In this document: in pieces, positions 27,283 through 38,058 of the stretch
Position numbering within the stretch: the stretch's first letter is position 1
How the letters are laid out: each line of letters begins with the position of its first letter
Assembly (NCBI GenBank): GCA_013398055.1
Contig: VZRS01009624.1
Location: forward strand, 730,928 to 794,927
Source: Ifrita kowaldi
Taxonomy: Eukaryota > Chordata > Aves > Passeriformes > Cinclosomatidae
Length of the DNA: 64,000 bases
Direction of reading: 5' to 3'
Notes under the pieces: generated by a model
What the model was told of the DNA's origin: nothing
Database searches by the model: none
Seen by the model: the letters and a program-made list of their open reading frames with translations, nothing else
Program-made: the position numbers and the translations under genes

Positions 27283-29270
27283 ACCTTCTTTAGTTCTGTC
27301 TCTCTCTTCCCAACTCTTTCCACATCTCAGTCCCTTACCCATGTTCTCACATAATGAAAAGCAAAGAGTAAGGGATGGATTGTGGCTCATTCAGTGCTGA
27401 TCCCTCACCTCAGGACCCCTCTCAAGGCTTGCAGGACTTCAGTAAAGCCTCGTGGCATGTCCTCTGTTTTATGGGCACAGCATATGCACAGAGCACGGAC
27501 TGGGCTGTGCCACTGTTCTTGGACTGGAAGAGGGGAGATTTATGGTGGCACTGATCACAGTGCTAAAATAAACTGCCCTCCCTCAGCCAGAGGAATAGGA
27601 GTTTGTAAATGCCAGCATTTTATACACAAACTGAAGGACAGGGCTGAGGGAGCCAGCTGCCCAGGTTAGCTGTTCAGGATCTGAACATGGCAAGGCTTTA
27701 AAAGCAGAGAGCCAGAAGAAGTCATTTATATTAAAACAAACTCTGTCATGAGTCATTTGACTTCTTTTTCTCTTACACACATAGTTTATGTCCCAGGCCT
27801 TCTAAGGCCTGGGTAACATCTGATACTCTTTAGGCTGAGCCGGCTCTAATAGGAGTGGGATCCTGCTTCCACTTACACTGTACCACTTAGAACTCTATTT
27901 AATTTGAGTCTTGTGTTTACAGCCTGTAACTGTTACTTATTTGTCATTTTTATGGTAATAAAAAGATTGTTTGTCTGTGATTCAGTCCTTGCCGTGCTGT
28001 TGAATAGGTCTGTGTCCTTCAGCAGCAGCAGAGGAAAAGAGGGGCTTTTGCTTTTTGCCTCATTCATTTTTCTCATGCGGGTCCAGTCAGGCAGGAGGAG
28101 GATGCAGGTCCTTCCTATCCCTCCCAACCACTGTCTCAGTCTGTTGATGCCAGCAGAGCATCACTCCACATTTTTCACACCATTTGCAATGAGCTGAATG
28201 TGAGTTTTCTTCCCTTCTCCTTCAAAAGAGCCAACACCAAAGTGTACCCTGTCTGCAAAATACACCTTTGTCTCCTTTACAATTTTTCTTATTTTTTCAT
28301 TCCCTCCTTTGTCTCATCCCTTCTGATCCCAGGTTTTTGTTTAAACATTTTTACCAGGTGCAAAAAATAGTTAATTGCAGGTAGGAGATGTGAAAGGTGT
28401 ATGAATTCTTCAAGTCTCGTCCCCTGCTTATGCCAAGGCCTGTAGAGACCTGAAAGGGGAGAATGAAACCCAAAGGGCAAGAAAGCTTTGTCCCACTCCA
28501 AAGTTTACAGGGAAAGGGTTCAACCCCACCCCATCCAGCTTCCCTGGGCAAGGATAACCCTCGGGCCCCCCTGCTAAAAGAGGCTGCACCTTAATTAAGA
28601 GCATGACTCTTGTTCCCTCTAGTGGCTAATTACACAGCATCTCTCACACCAGAGTGTCATTCCACTGCCTTCCTGCTTCCCTGCCCAATTTTCCTCCCAT
28701 CCACAGCATTTTTAAAATGTTTTCTAACTGTCTCGGTTTCTGCCAATGATGGCGTTTGCCATTCTTTGGACTGTGCCTTCAGAAAGCTGGGAACTCTCCC
28801 ATGGATAGATAAAACACAGCAGTAGGGTTTAGGGCTGCAGAGGTTTTTGCTCATATTCCACCCATGGTGGATTTTTCTGCAGCGTTACCAGGAAGGGTTA
28901 AGGAAAAGGGGCTTTTCTTGGTTTATCAGCATCCCTGCTCCTATTGTAATTCCTTAAGTATGACCAGATATGGATGTCCAGAACTGTTGGACACCTCAAA
29001 TCCCAGGCTTGTGTCATGTCCTGGAGATAAGGAGGGAGTTGCCTGGTTTTGCAGATCAAACACATACCATGCAAAATGTAGTGTAGTATTTCCTAGGGAC
29101 ACAGGACAAAATCTGTGTGTGCCAAAGGAGTTTCTACTAACAGCCTGGTAATGGGAGGTACTCTGTGCTAGTTCAAATGGACACAAAACTACTGCAGCAT
29201 CAAGTTATTCTGAGCGTAAATAAAAGCTGAATTTTGCAATGAGAAAACAATCTGTGTTACCTAACTCGAC

Positions 29271-29450
29271 AGTCAGAGTCCGTAGACTTTATTCCCACCT
29301 CAGCCGCTGACTTTGTCTGTGACTTCGGGCAAGTTGTGTAACTTTGTTCTTCATCCTCCTGATTTGTGAAGCAGATCTGGTGATGTTTACAAACCTCAGA
29401 GGAGGGGTTGATGGTTGTATTAAAGTGATAGAACAAAAAGTGCAAAGAAA
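29271..29450 (+). mobile_element. MIR-like ancient SINE remnant
   Basis: The order of sub-motifs follows the MIR consensus: GACAGTCAGAGTCCG, then CTCAGCCGCTGACTTTG, then the core GTGACTTCGGGCAAGTTGTG, then TCCTCCTGATTTGTGAAGC, and a tail resembling the GTTGT..TTAAA.TGA region. The GTGACTT.GGGCAAGTT.TGTAACTTTGTT run is the most diagnostic part. The copy is clearly diverged, as expected for a repeat that predates the bird-mammal split. The ends are approximate. The call is from memory of the consensus; a RepeatMasker run would settle it. Confidence 0.6.
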
Positions 29451-31706
29451 ATCTATGATGATGCTAAAGGTGTTGCTCTGGTGGATTAAAATAAGTCAGA
29501 ATGGAAAGGTTGTAGATTAACGATGCAGTTACACATAATTGGAACATCTTTTGCCTTAAGAATCTTACTTTAGAACTGCAGTTTATTATTGTGTTAATTT
29601 TCATTGCTGTGATATGGAAGATGGCCTATTCACCATGGCATGGTTACAGTTCTGATGTTTACATCGAGTTTTAGTATTTACAGCATTCAGGACATTTAAA
29701 GATTGTGTTGTACATCTGCACAAAAATGCACTTCATAGGCAGAATTCTTGTTTTTAGAGAATATTGGGCCAGAATGGGAGACCACATCCTTTAAAGCACA
29801 AATTCACTCAGGGTTTGGATTGGCAATTCCTTAGGAACAGCAAAGGCTTATTCCAGATCCACATTTTCATTCCCAGCCTGAAGCTTTAGATGTCTAATGC
29901 TGTGCCCAACACAACTGAGGTGCTCTTTTTGCTCCAGTATGGAGCCTTCTAAACTGCAGTTGTAGACATTTCTGGAGACTTCTGAAAATCAGATGTTGTC
30001 CTTTTTTAACTGCAGTGGAGCCAGGATTAGCAGAAACAACAGATGCATCTTGCATTGCTGAGCATTTTCTGAGGTGCATCTGAAACTGATTTGTGACAGG
30101 CCAGTAACCCAATGAATGTAATGTAAAACATCCAGCAGGGTAAGACCTCCTCCTTAGAACTGTATCTTTTTTCTTGCATGCCTGGGTTGCATTTTTTTGA
30201 ATTAAGTTACTGCATTGTAGAATGAGCCACATTCCTTTATTCCTGTAAAAATGGAATGACTGACGGCTTTTCATTGCACATGCTCCTACTGTTTGTTGGG
30301 AGAGGAGGGGGCAGGATGGGATCCTACCAAATGTTTTAAATATTATAAATAGAGAAAAGATTGTTGAGCATGAGAAAATGGCATCTTACCAGGGGTTTAG
30401 TTAGATCTGTTGCTGATCCAGTCTGATCTTATATAGATTTTCACTAATTATTCCAATGTCAGTAACCAAGCCAGAGCAGAACAATGGATAAGTGTGTTTA
30501 CAAAGGTGTGCACTAGAAGTCAGACTTAGATCAGATAAAAGAAATTTAATATCTTTCCCTCCATTCTAGACTTGTCACAGCCAAAGAAATACCTTTGAAC
30601 AAAAACTAGCTGGTTTTTTTCAGATTTGCTGCATTAAGCAATTTCCAAAGTACAGAATTGCTGCTAATGGAAAAGCGAAACAAATCTGGGATTTTGAGCT
30701 AGTGGAGTGTTCGTGCAAGTGATTAGGCTGTACAAAAGGAGCATTCATCTTGAAATGACAGATAAGTGCTAAGGACAGGACTGAAAACTGTAAATATGTT
30801 AGCACTTTAAGCGAGAGCACAGCTTCAGCACTTGTGAGACTCATCAGCTGCTGTAAACAATATGGATCTTTGAGCTGATCTCTGCCGAGATCTCAGCACA
30901 TCAGATAATGATAGAGTTGTTCATTTCTGCTTCTTGTGTTTTGGTTTTTTTCATTTCAGAAAGTACTTTCTGCAAAGAACAGGTCTGCGGTGCTGCCAGC
31001 ACACACTCACCTCCCTCATGGAGCAGCTGCTGTGGGGAGCAAAGCACAACCCCAGAGCTGGGCTCTGCCTTTCCTCAGCTCTGCTCCAGTCAGGAACAGA
31101 ATGTGCAGCTGCACTGCCACTCTGCTCACAGGGCTGTGCCCCCACCCAAGCTGGGGAAGGCTCTTTGAGCTCCTCCAGCCTCAGTTCACAGTCAGGACAC
31201 TTCTCGAAGTGTGATTTTAAAAGGAAGTGTTCAGGTGGTGGCAGCAGTTTCTCCTGTGGGGTTTTGCAAAGGGTTATGAGTGACTGAGCTGTGACAATGG
31301 AGCATTTCGTGTTGGGAAAGCTGCATACGGTAGAAATTAATTTGAAATCAGTAAATCCCCTTTGCAGAGGACACAATAAAAAGCTGGCATCCCACCATAG
31401 CTCTCAACGCTCACTGACCTCGCTGAGGCTCTGCTCAGTGACCTACAAGTGAAAAGCTCCATGAGCCATTTGGGCTTCTGCTATTCATCTCTTTTCCCAG
31501 CTTGCTGTCTTTAAATAAAAGGACAGATCCTCAGCAGCAGGAATTGGCTCAGTTCTTAGGATCAGCTGAATCGTGAAGCACAAAGTGTTTTTTCTTCAGT
31601 TGTGTCCCACACTGGCCAGATTTTCCTCTTCAGTGTTTGATATTAATCTAGTGGTGTTAGTGATTCTTGTGGAATACATGAGGAACTGAGGTGCAGAAGC
31701 TCCACC

Positions 31707-31830
31707 GGATCACAGAATATTCAGAGTTGGAGGGACCCACAAGGATGATCAAGTCCATCTCATGTGGGGATCAAACCCACGCCCTTGGCATTACCAGCAC
31801 CGTGTTCTGACCAACTGAGCTGATCTCAGG
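31707..31830 (-). mobile_element. tRNA-Ile-derived SINE with CR1-like tail (TguSINE1-like)
   Basis: On the minus strand this starts with a tRNA-like head: GATCAGCTCAGTTGGTCAGA (pol III A-box region), then CGGTGCTGGTAATGCCAAGG, then GTGGGTTTGATCCCCAC (B-box region). These match tRNA-Ile, but the anticodon loop is altered. The tail then runs through GACTTGATCATCCTTGTGGG to a CR1 3'-end-like stretch (TCCCTCCAACTCTGAATATT, ending TCTGTGATCC). A tRNA-Ile head fused to a CR1 tail is the layout of TguSINE1-type SINEs of passerine birds, which borrow CR1 reverse transcriptase. No obvious target-site duplication is present, which is usual for CR1-mobilised copies. It is not a functional tRNA gene. Confidence 0.85.
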
Positions 31831-33236
31831 GCTTGTGTGACTTATCCAGGGTTAAAATTCAGGCTCCAATGAATATGGTTATGGAAGGTGTGCTGGGAAG
31901 AGCTTTGCCCTATAAGCACTTCAGGAGCCGTGGGTTAGGAATTTCTCACTGAAGTGACTGAAGGGACAAGGTTTGCTTGGAAGCAGCAGCCACAAGGTGC
32001 AGCTCACTGAGGGCTTCTTAAAAAGCTGGGAAAATAGGATGGGATAGCAGAGTAAAAGGAGGAATGGTGACTGGCTGGGTGTTGGAAGGTGAGAACATCC
32101 CTCTGGAAGGATTTGGTGTTGTTTGCCTTTCCTGGAGATAAAAAGGACACCTTATAAACAAGCTCCCCAAGCTTCCCACCTGGCCAAAACTTGGAGGTGG
32201 GAAGGTGGAGACTCTCCCAGCTTTCAGAGAAGCCCTGGGCAGGGTGGTGCTGTGTTGGACCTCAGGCTGTGACCAGCCCAGCTCTGGTGCCACTGGTGCC
32301 TCGCTCCCACAGCAAATGCACTTCTAATTCCAACTGGGATGTTTGCAGACAGAACCAGCCTTTGTTTTGGGCACGGGCAATTGGAAAATGTGCTCTTTTT
32401 CTATTTGCCAAATGAATACAAATGCTTTCTGAGAACATCTGCTCAGGAAAAAGATGCCTGAGATACCTTTAAAAACTCCTGCTGGCAGTGCTGGGTGACA
32501 GGTTTGGATTTGCTCAGTAACAGAGGTTATGGAATATTGCTGTAATCAAAGGCTCTTTATGGCTCTGGGGCAGGTGGGAATAAATAGCCCTTGGGTTTGG
32601 TTTTGTATAGAAAAATGTCAGATAGCCAGAGTGGTGATGAGGGTAACTTGACATTTGCCAACAAGGATAGTTTATTCCAAATTAATTTGTTCAAGTTGGT
32701 GCCTACAGGTTTTCTGTGCAATAAATGTGATTGCAGTACACAGACATTGTGCACATAAAGAGGTTCCTGCTGACAGAGAAGTTTTAGTGCTAAAGGGAAC
32801 TGTTTTTACCATTTCCCAGTGGTCTCCAAAAGAGATACAAGCCAAAGTTTTTAGCAGCAAGGGGAGCAGAACACCTATTCTGGTGTGACTATTGCAGTTT
32901 CCTCATATAAAACTCTCTGAATTCTGTGTCCATGGGAGTTCCACAGCTCAAGTTGAGATTCTCCCTTCCTGCTATTAGAGCACATTTGGCAAACGACTGG
33001 CCATCCCATCCATAAGACCAGGCTTCCCAGGTTTTTAAGGAATCCTTCCCAAAATAAAATTGTTTAGCAACATGTATCCAGCATTTAAAGTGCTTTTTTT
33101 AGAAAGAGCACTCTTGGAGGACAGTTCTAGTGGCAGAAGAGAAATGAGAGCAGTAGCTTCTCATCCCTGGCTGATTTTCAGATCTGGAGAAGAAAGGATG
33201 CTCAGTTTTTAACAGAACAGGACAGTATCATCAGCT

Positions 33237-33302
33237 GATCACAGAACAGTTTGAGTTGGAAGAGACCTTTAAAGGTCATCTAGTCCACCCCCTTGCAATG
33301 AT
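33237..33302 (-). mobile_element. CR1 LINE 3'-end fragment (short)
   Basis: Plus-strand sequence includes CAGTTTGAGTTGGAAGAGAC and TTTAAAGGTCATCTAGTCCA, the reverse complement of the CR1 3' terminus. Only about 65 bp is present. It lies in the long FGGY intron, antisense to the gene. Confidence 0.88.
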
Positions 33303-34306
33303 GAGTGTGCTTTGCTTCAGCTTCACTCACTTCAGTCACTGGCAGCCTTTAATTTAGGAAAGAAAATTTCTGGAGCCTTGTGCTGGAAAAGGCTGCTGAC
33401 CCCTTGTTTGCAGCAATCGCGGCAAGGAAACCAAACGCCTTGTGCCATGGACAGCTGCCTTCTCTGTGCTGTGCTTCCCAGGGAGAAAGGGCGGTGCAGT
33501 CCAGGATAAACTCTCAACAGATTCCTCATTTCTTCTAGGATTTGTTCTCTGTTCACCACTCATTGGGTATCTCTGTATTTCTTAAATGATATTTGATTTT
33601 GTTGTTGGACATGGGATATCTGTTAGGTTACTAAAAGGTTCTCTCTATATTTTAATGCAGTTTTACTCTCTGTGTTAACATCTCAACCTTCTACTGGCTT
33701 ACAGTAGTGAAAGACTTTTTCTAAAGGTCTCTTGTTTTTTATGAGCCCCTGTCCAGGGTAATTTCCCAAATGCAGTCCAGATTGGGTAAAATGTAAGCAT
33801 ATTTCTGAGGTATAGTTTTGGGGTTTTTTTAATAGTAAACCACACATCAGATTAACCAGATAAAAAATAATCCCAAATCAAAACTCACAGCAGGGATTTT
33901 ACTCATTAACCTCAGGTAGACACTGGAGCACGGCAAAGAATATATTTGAAAGATGAGGGGAAAGGAAAGGAAAGGAAAGTCTCCTCAGCCAGTGCTGGAA
34001 ACACGGAAAGAATAAATAGATGAAGAAGAGTAAGATAATGCAAATAGTGTTGCTTTCTTGATGGAGTAACCCTACAACAAAGTACAGGCAGAAGTTGGTT
34101 TTATGACAAAATCCCAGCTAGGTACCCCAAAAATGCTGAAACTGCCCAAAGTGGGGAAATGAACAGAGAGACGTGTGCGGATTAATTAGATCGAAAAAAT
34201 GTTTTGACAGCATAAGCGAACATATGGAATGAATTGAGAGAACCTGATCCAGTTCCCCCTGTGTAAATGATGCCTTAGCCATAGCTCATAAAGCAAATAC
34301 AGATGC

Positions 34307-34322
34307 AAAAAAAAAAAAAAAA
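34307..34322. repeat. A16 homopolymer
   Basis: An uninterrupted run of 16 A is followed by GGAAAAAAAAG. It may be a length-variable site. No SINE or retropseudogene body is recognisable upstream of it. Confidence 0.95.
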
Positions 34323-34593
34323 GGAAAAAAAAGCCCCTTTCTTATCCCCTCCCCCCAGTAAAGCCCAATCTGTTGCCAGATGGCAAATAAAAGTTTGAAC
34401 TGGGTGACTAAATGTGAGGAAAGCTGAATGTTCAGCATGGACGTGGAAAGAAATCAGCCGAATGAATCTGGATTTTGCACCTTGGAGGAAGTGGTGCCGT
34501 TCAGCTAAATATTGTGTAGAGTGCCCAGATGAGTGTCAGGATCTCCTGTGCTGGGTCTTCAGTGTCTCTGTTTCACCCTCCCTGGTTCAAATA

Positions 34594-34765
34594 ACAGAAT
34601 GGTGGAATGGTTTGGGCAGGGACACCTTCCACTATCCCAGGTGGCTCCAAGCTGTATCCAGCCTGGCCTTGGACACTTCCAGGGCTCCAGGGGCAGCCAC
34701 AGCTGCTCTGGGCACCCTGTGCCAGGCCCTCCCCACCCTCACAGGGAGGGATTTCTGTGTGTCCA
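34594..34765 (-). mobile_element. CR1 LINE 3' fragment with internal deletion
   Basis: Plus-strand sequence begins GAATGGTTTGGGCAGGGACA, where the usual segment between GGTTTGGG and CAGGGACA (about 40 bp in the 5611 copy) is missing. It continues through CTTCCACTATCCCAGG, GGGCACCCTGTGCCAGGCCC and CTCACAGGGAGGGATTTCTG. It belongs to the same CR1 group as the copy at 5611-5912. The open frames at 34414-34950 are by-products of this insertion. Confidence 0.9.
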
Positions 34766-37700
34766 GCTGGGTTTTTGATGTGTGTGTCCATGTGGAAATC
34801 ACACGCCTGCCCTGCCTGCCCCAAAGGCCTTGCCACCAAAACTTGAGGGTAACATCATTGGGACAGATGCTGCAAGCAGAGGGTGAGGAGGGAGCCAGAG
34901 AAGCAAAGCAACGTGTTGCAGGTTATGCAGAGGAGCATTCCCTGGATTAGTTTGCTCCATCCCCGGGAGGGATGAGTAGGGAGAGGGCTGATTGGGCAGT
35001 GCCCTGTATTGGGAGCTGGTGGAGGAATCTGCTCTCCAGGTGAGCTTGTGTTCTGTTAAACACCCGCTGCCTGTCAGCATAACATTTCCAAGCCTAAAAA
35101 CTGTTAAAATCAATATATTTTCATGCGGTTTCAATGGACAAACCTTCTTAGTCCATTATAACAGTGATGCTGTGTGTAGTTAAATTTATTCCACCTCAGA
35201 AGGGCGTGAGGGAGGTGTGCTGCCAGTGCCAGTTGGTGCTGGAGTCAGGAGCCTGTTCCAGCTGTGGCATCAGCACCACGGCCTGGGCTGGGACCTTCAC
35301 ACACAGCCACTGAAGTGAGCAGTCCCTTCACAGAGAGGCTGCACAGGCTCATGTCAGGGGAAGAGCAGCTAAACACTGCCCCAGACTGCTTGGATGGTGC
35401 CCACAGACTCAATTCATGGCACCCAGTGCCAGCAATCTGGGAAGCTGAAACAGGAGCTGAGCACTTGGGCTCTTTCCATTGCCCAGGGAAGCTGAAACCT
35501 CTGCTAAGCTGTCAGGTTTGTGTCCAAGCAGCTTTGGGCATGAAGAGGTTCCAGCAACAGAGCCCTCACAAAGCAAACTGCCTAATTATTTGATAGTCAG
35601 AGGCAACTTGGGGGAGTGCAGACTCAAATCAACAACTAACCAACCTATATTTAGTAGCAGAGTGGCTGGAGCTTAGACCCAAACATAGTTTCCAGCTGAT
35701 AGATGATGTGGCAGTCAGAGCTGACCCTCGTCCCATTCTAAATTTGGGCTGCGGAATAAGTAATTAATATCATGGCTGGCATGGCAAGGCACCCTTCCAG
35801 CAGCTGCCCTGCCACTGCTGCTCCTCTTAGGGCTGTGCCTGTGGCTGGCCAGCCTGGCTGGGCTCTGGGACACCAAACTGGGTGGCCATAGCCTGGCTGG
35901 CACTGTGGAGCCACTGAGGCAGAGGTAAAGTCAGTGCTCTGGAGGCAGAAGTGCTCCCGTGGCCTTACCTGCGCTTGTCTCTGCTGCTGCGAGAGCTCTT
36001 TTCCATTTGTTCTGGTTCTAAGGAGTCAAAAGCTGCTCTGGTGGTGCAGGACAGGTTGGGTGATCCATCCTTCAGTGGGATGTGGAAGGTGCAGGAGGGC
36101 TGGGAATTCCATGTGGTACCCAAAGTGCAAAACTGCGGACACACCTCAAGTGTGCAAACTCTGTGCTCCAGCCAAACCAAACTGGGGAAATGGCACAGCC
36201 CATTGCAGAGAGAGAATTTTAACTGAAAACTAAAAGAGTAAATTACATGTCCCTGGTAACTCCAGAAATCTCTTGAAACTTTCTGGAATCTGATTCAGTG
36301 GTCGAACCAGAAATCTGCCTTGTCTCAGTGCTCAGGATCCATCCAGTTGGCCTCTGTCAGCCCAAGTTGGATGGCTGAAGGGTACAATAACGTTGGGCTT
36401 CTTCTGAGCTGCCTCAGTGTAACAAACAAATGTATAAAATACTCCTCTGAGAAGGGCCAGTGCTGTTACTGAACCTATGGACAGAGAGATTCCAAAGGCC
36501 AGTGACTTTCCCTGGAAGACAGACTGGGGCTCAGGTCCTGAGCTGGTGTCCTGCTCACCAGCCCTCCATCCCTCCATCCTGTTCTCCCTCCTCCTCTGTA
36601 TCTCACATGCACACACAGACAGACAAAACCTCTCTCTCTCTGTCTGAGGTTTGATGCAGACACAGAAATCAATGTTGGATCAGAGCAAAAGGAAAATACA
36701 AGCTTGTGTGAAATTTTCCACCTTTTCACTAAATGAATCAAAGCCAAATTTTCACACTTTGGTCTTAGGTGTGAAATTTTTGCTCAGCTCTAATATTTAT
36801 CCATAATGTGTTTTAAAACTTGGCTCGCTCCATCCAGAAACCCACAGAGAATTGAGTTACAGATTCTGGGCTTTGTGCACGCTGCCAAGATCTGCCCCTA
36901 TAACTCAAACAAATTTGGGGGAGGGGGAACCACTAGAAAAATATTGTATATGGTCCATCACATGCTTTCTTCATGCAGTCATATACCACTAAAAAGTAAT
37001 GTTCTGCTAGGCCTGTGTCACAGAAATATACTCATGTAACTCCTGTAAACACAGATAAGATGAATTTTGCATCTCCAGGCTGTGGAACAAGCAATCCCTA
37101 AATAAAAGCCTAGAAGGAAATAGCAGCTTTGCTTAAAACTCTTATAAAAGTTTAAAAGTATTTCTTCAACATCAGCATTTCAAGAAATCTATTTCTGTCC
37201 CTCAAATCCAAATATATCTGTGACTGGACTTCTTAAAATGATGCTAAAGACATCTGTTAGCTGAGCTTGTGTGTGTGGAGTAGAGATGGGTGAGAGAGAG
37301 GTTCTTCACTGCTGCAGAACAGTTAAAATTATTACGTAGAACATTATTTATTTTATTTGTTGTGAGGACTAGAAGTGTAAGGAAAGTCTCTCTGATAGTT
37401 TGAAGGTTCTCAACACCTGCTGAGTCCTGCAGTCAGTACAGCTCTGGTGGGAAGCATGTTCCTACATTTCAGCCTGTTGTGAATGGGGCAACTTTTACAT
37501 TATTTTCCTCCTGCTGCTGGATCCGTGACTGGAAAACTGAACAGAAACACCAGAGAGGTGAGGCTGGCCTGAGTGTGAGCATCAGATCCCCCAGTTTGGT
37601 GCTTTGCTGTTCCATGTGCAGCCACATGCTTTCAGCTACTGACGCTGGACAGGAAAACTTCAAATGATCTGTGGTTGTTTCATTGTTAATAACTACCTTA

Positions 37701-37989
37701 GGTAAAAGTCCAGGCATTTCTTGGGATTACCAAAATGACTAAGTGGGGAGAACACAGCTGGGAAATTGCATTTGTGCTCGAATGCCTTATCCATTTAACT
37801 TTGGATACAATTCTTAAAGTCTCAAAATAAAGAAAAAGTCCAATTGGGATTTTGTTACTTGACTTTTTAAGCTAAGGCTGCTGTCCCTAAATCTGATTTC
37901 TCATCTGCTGTGTACATTAAGGGCTCACATCCCATTAATTTTCAGTAATTTTCAACCTTATCAGTCCTTGAGTCACTGCTGAAAATCAG

Positions 37990-38058
37990 ACTTGGGGACT
38001 ATTCTGGGTTGGGCTTGGTGATCTCCAAGGTCTCTTCTAACCCAGCTGATTCTATTCA
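37990..38058 (+). mobile_element. CR1 LINE 3'-end fragment (short)
   Basis: The segment TGGGTTGGGCTTGGTGATCT, followed by CCAAGGTCTCTTCTAACCCA and GATTCTATTC, matches the sense CR1 3' terminus. In the family this reads GGTTGGACTxGATGATCTC..AGGTC..TTCCAACC..GATTCT. It is in the same orientation as FGGY, in the long intron. Confidence 0.82.

Noticed and set aside
27079..27400. Lys/Arg/Glu-rich and Ser/Leu/Phe-rich open frames on both strands
   Set aside because: Pure translation of the (TTCTC)n microsatellite in different frames.
30934..31376. Several long overlapping open frames in a GC-richer intron patch
   Set aside because: Open frames on both strands and several phases at once indicate composition, not coding; no splice phases fit FGGY.
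31707..31830. Possible functional tRNA-Ile gene
   Set aside because: The head has tRNA-like A and B boxes, but the acceptor stem and anticodon loop are not intact and it runs straight into a CR1-like tail; it is a SINE.
34414..34950. 178-codon open frame
   Set aside because: Most of it is read through the antisense CR1 fragment at 34594-34765; the resemblance to frames at 5435-5911 is shared repeat sequence.
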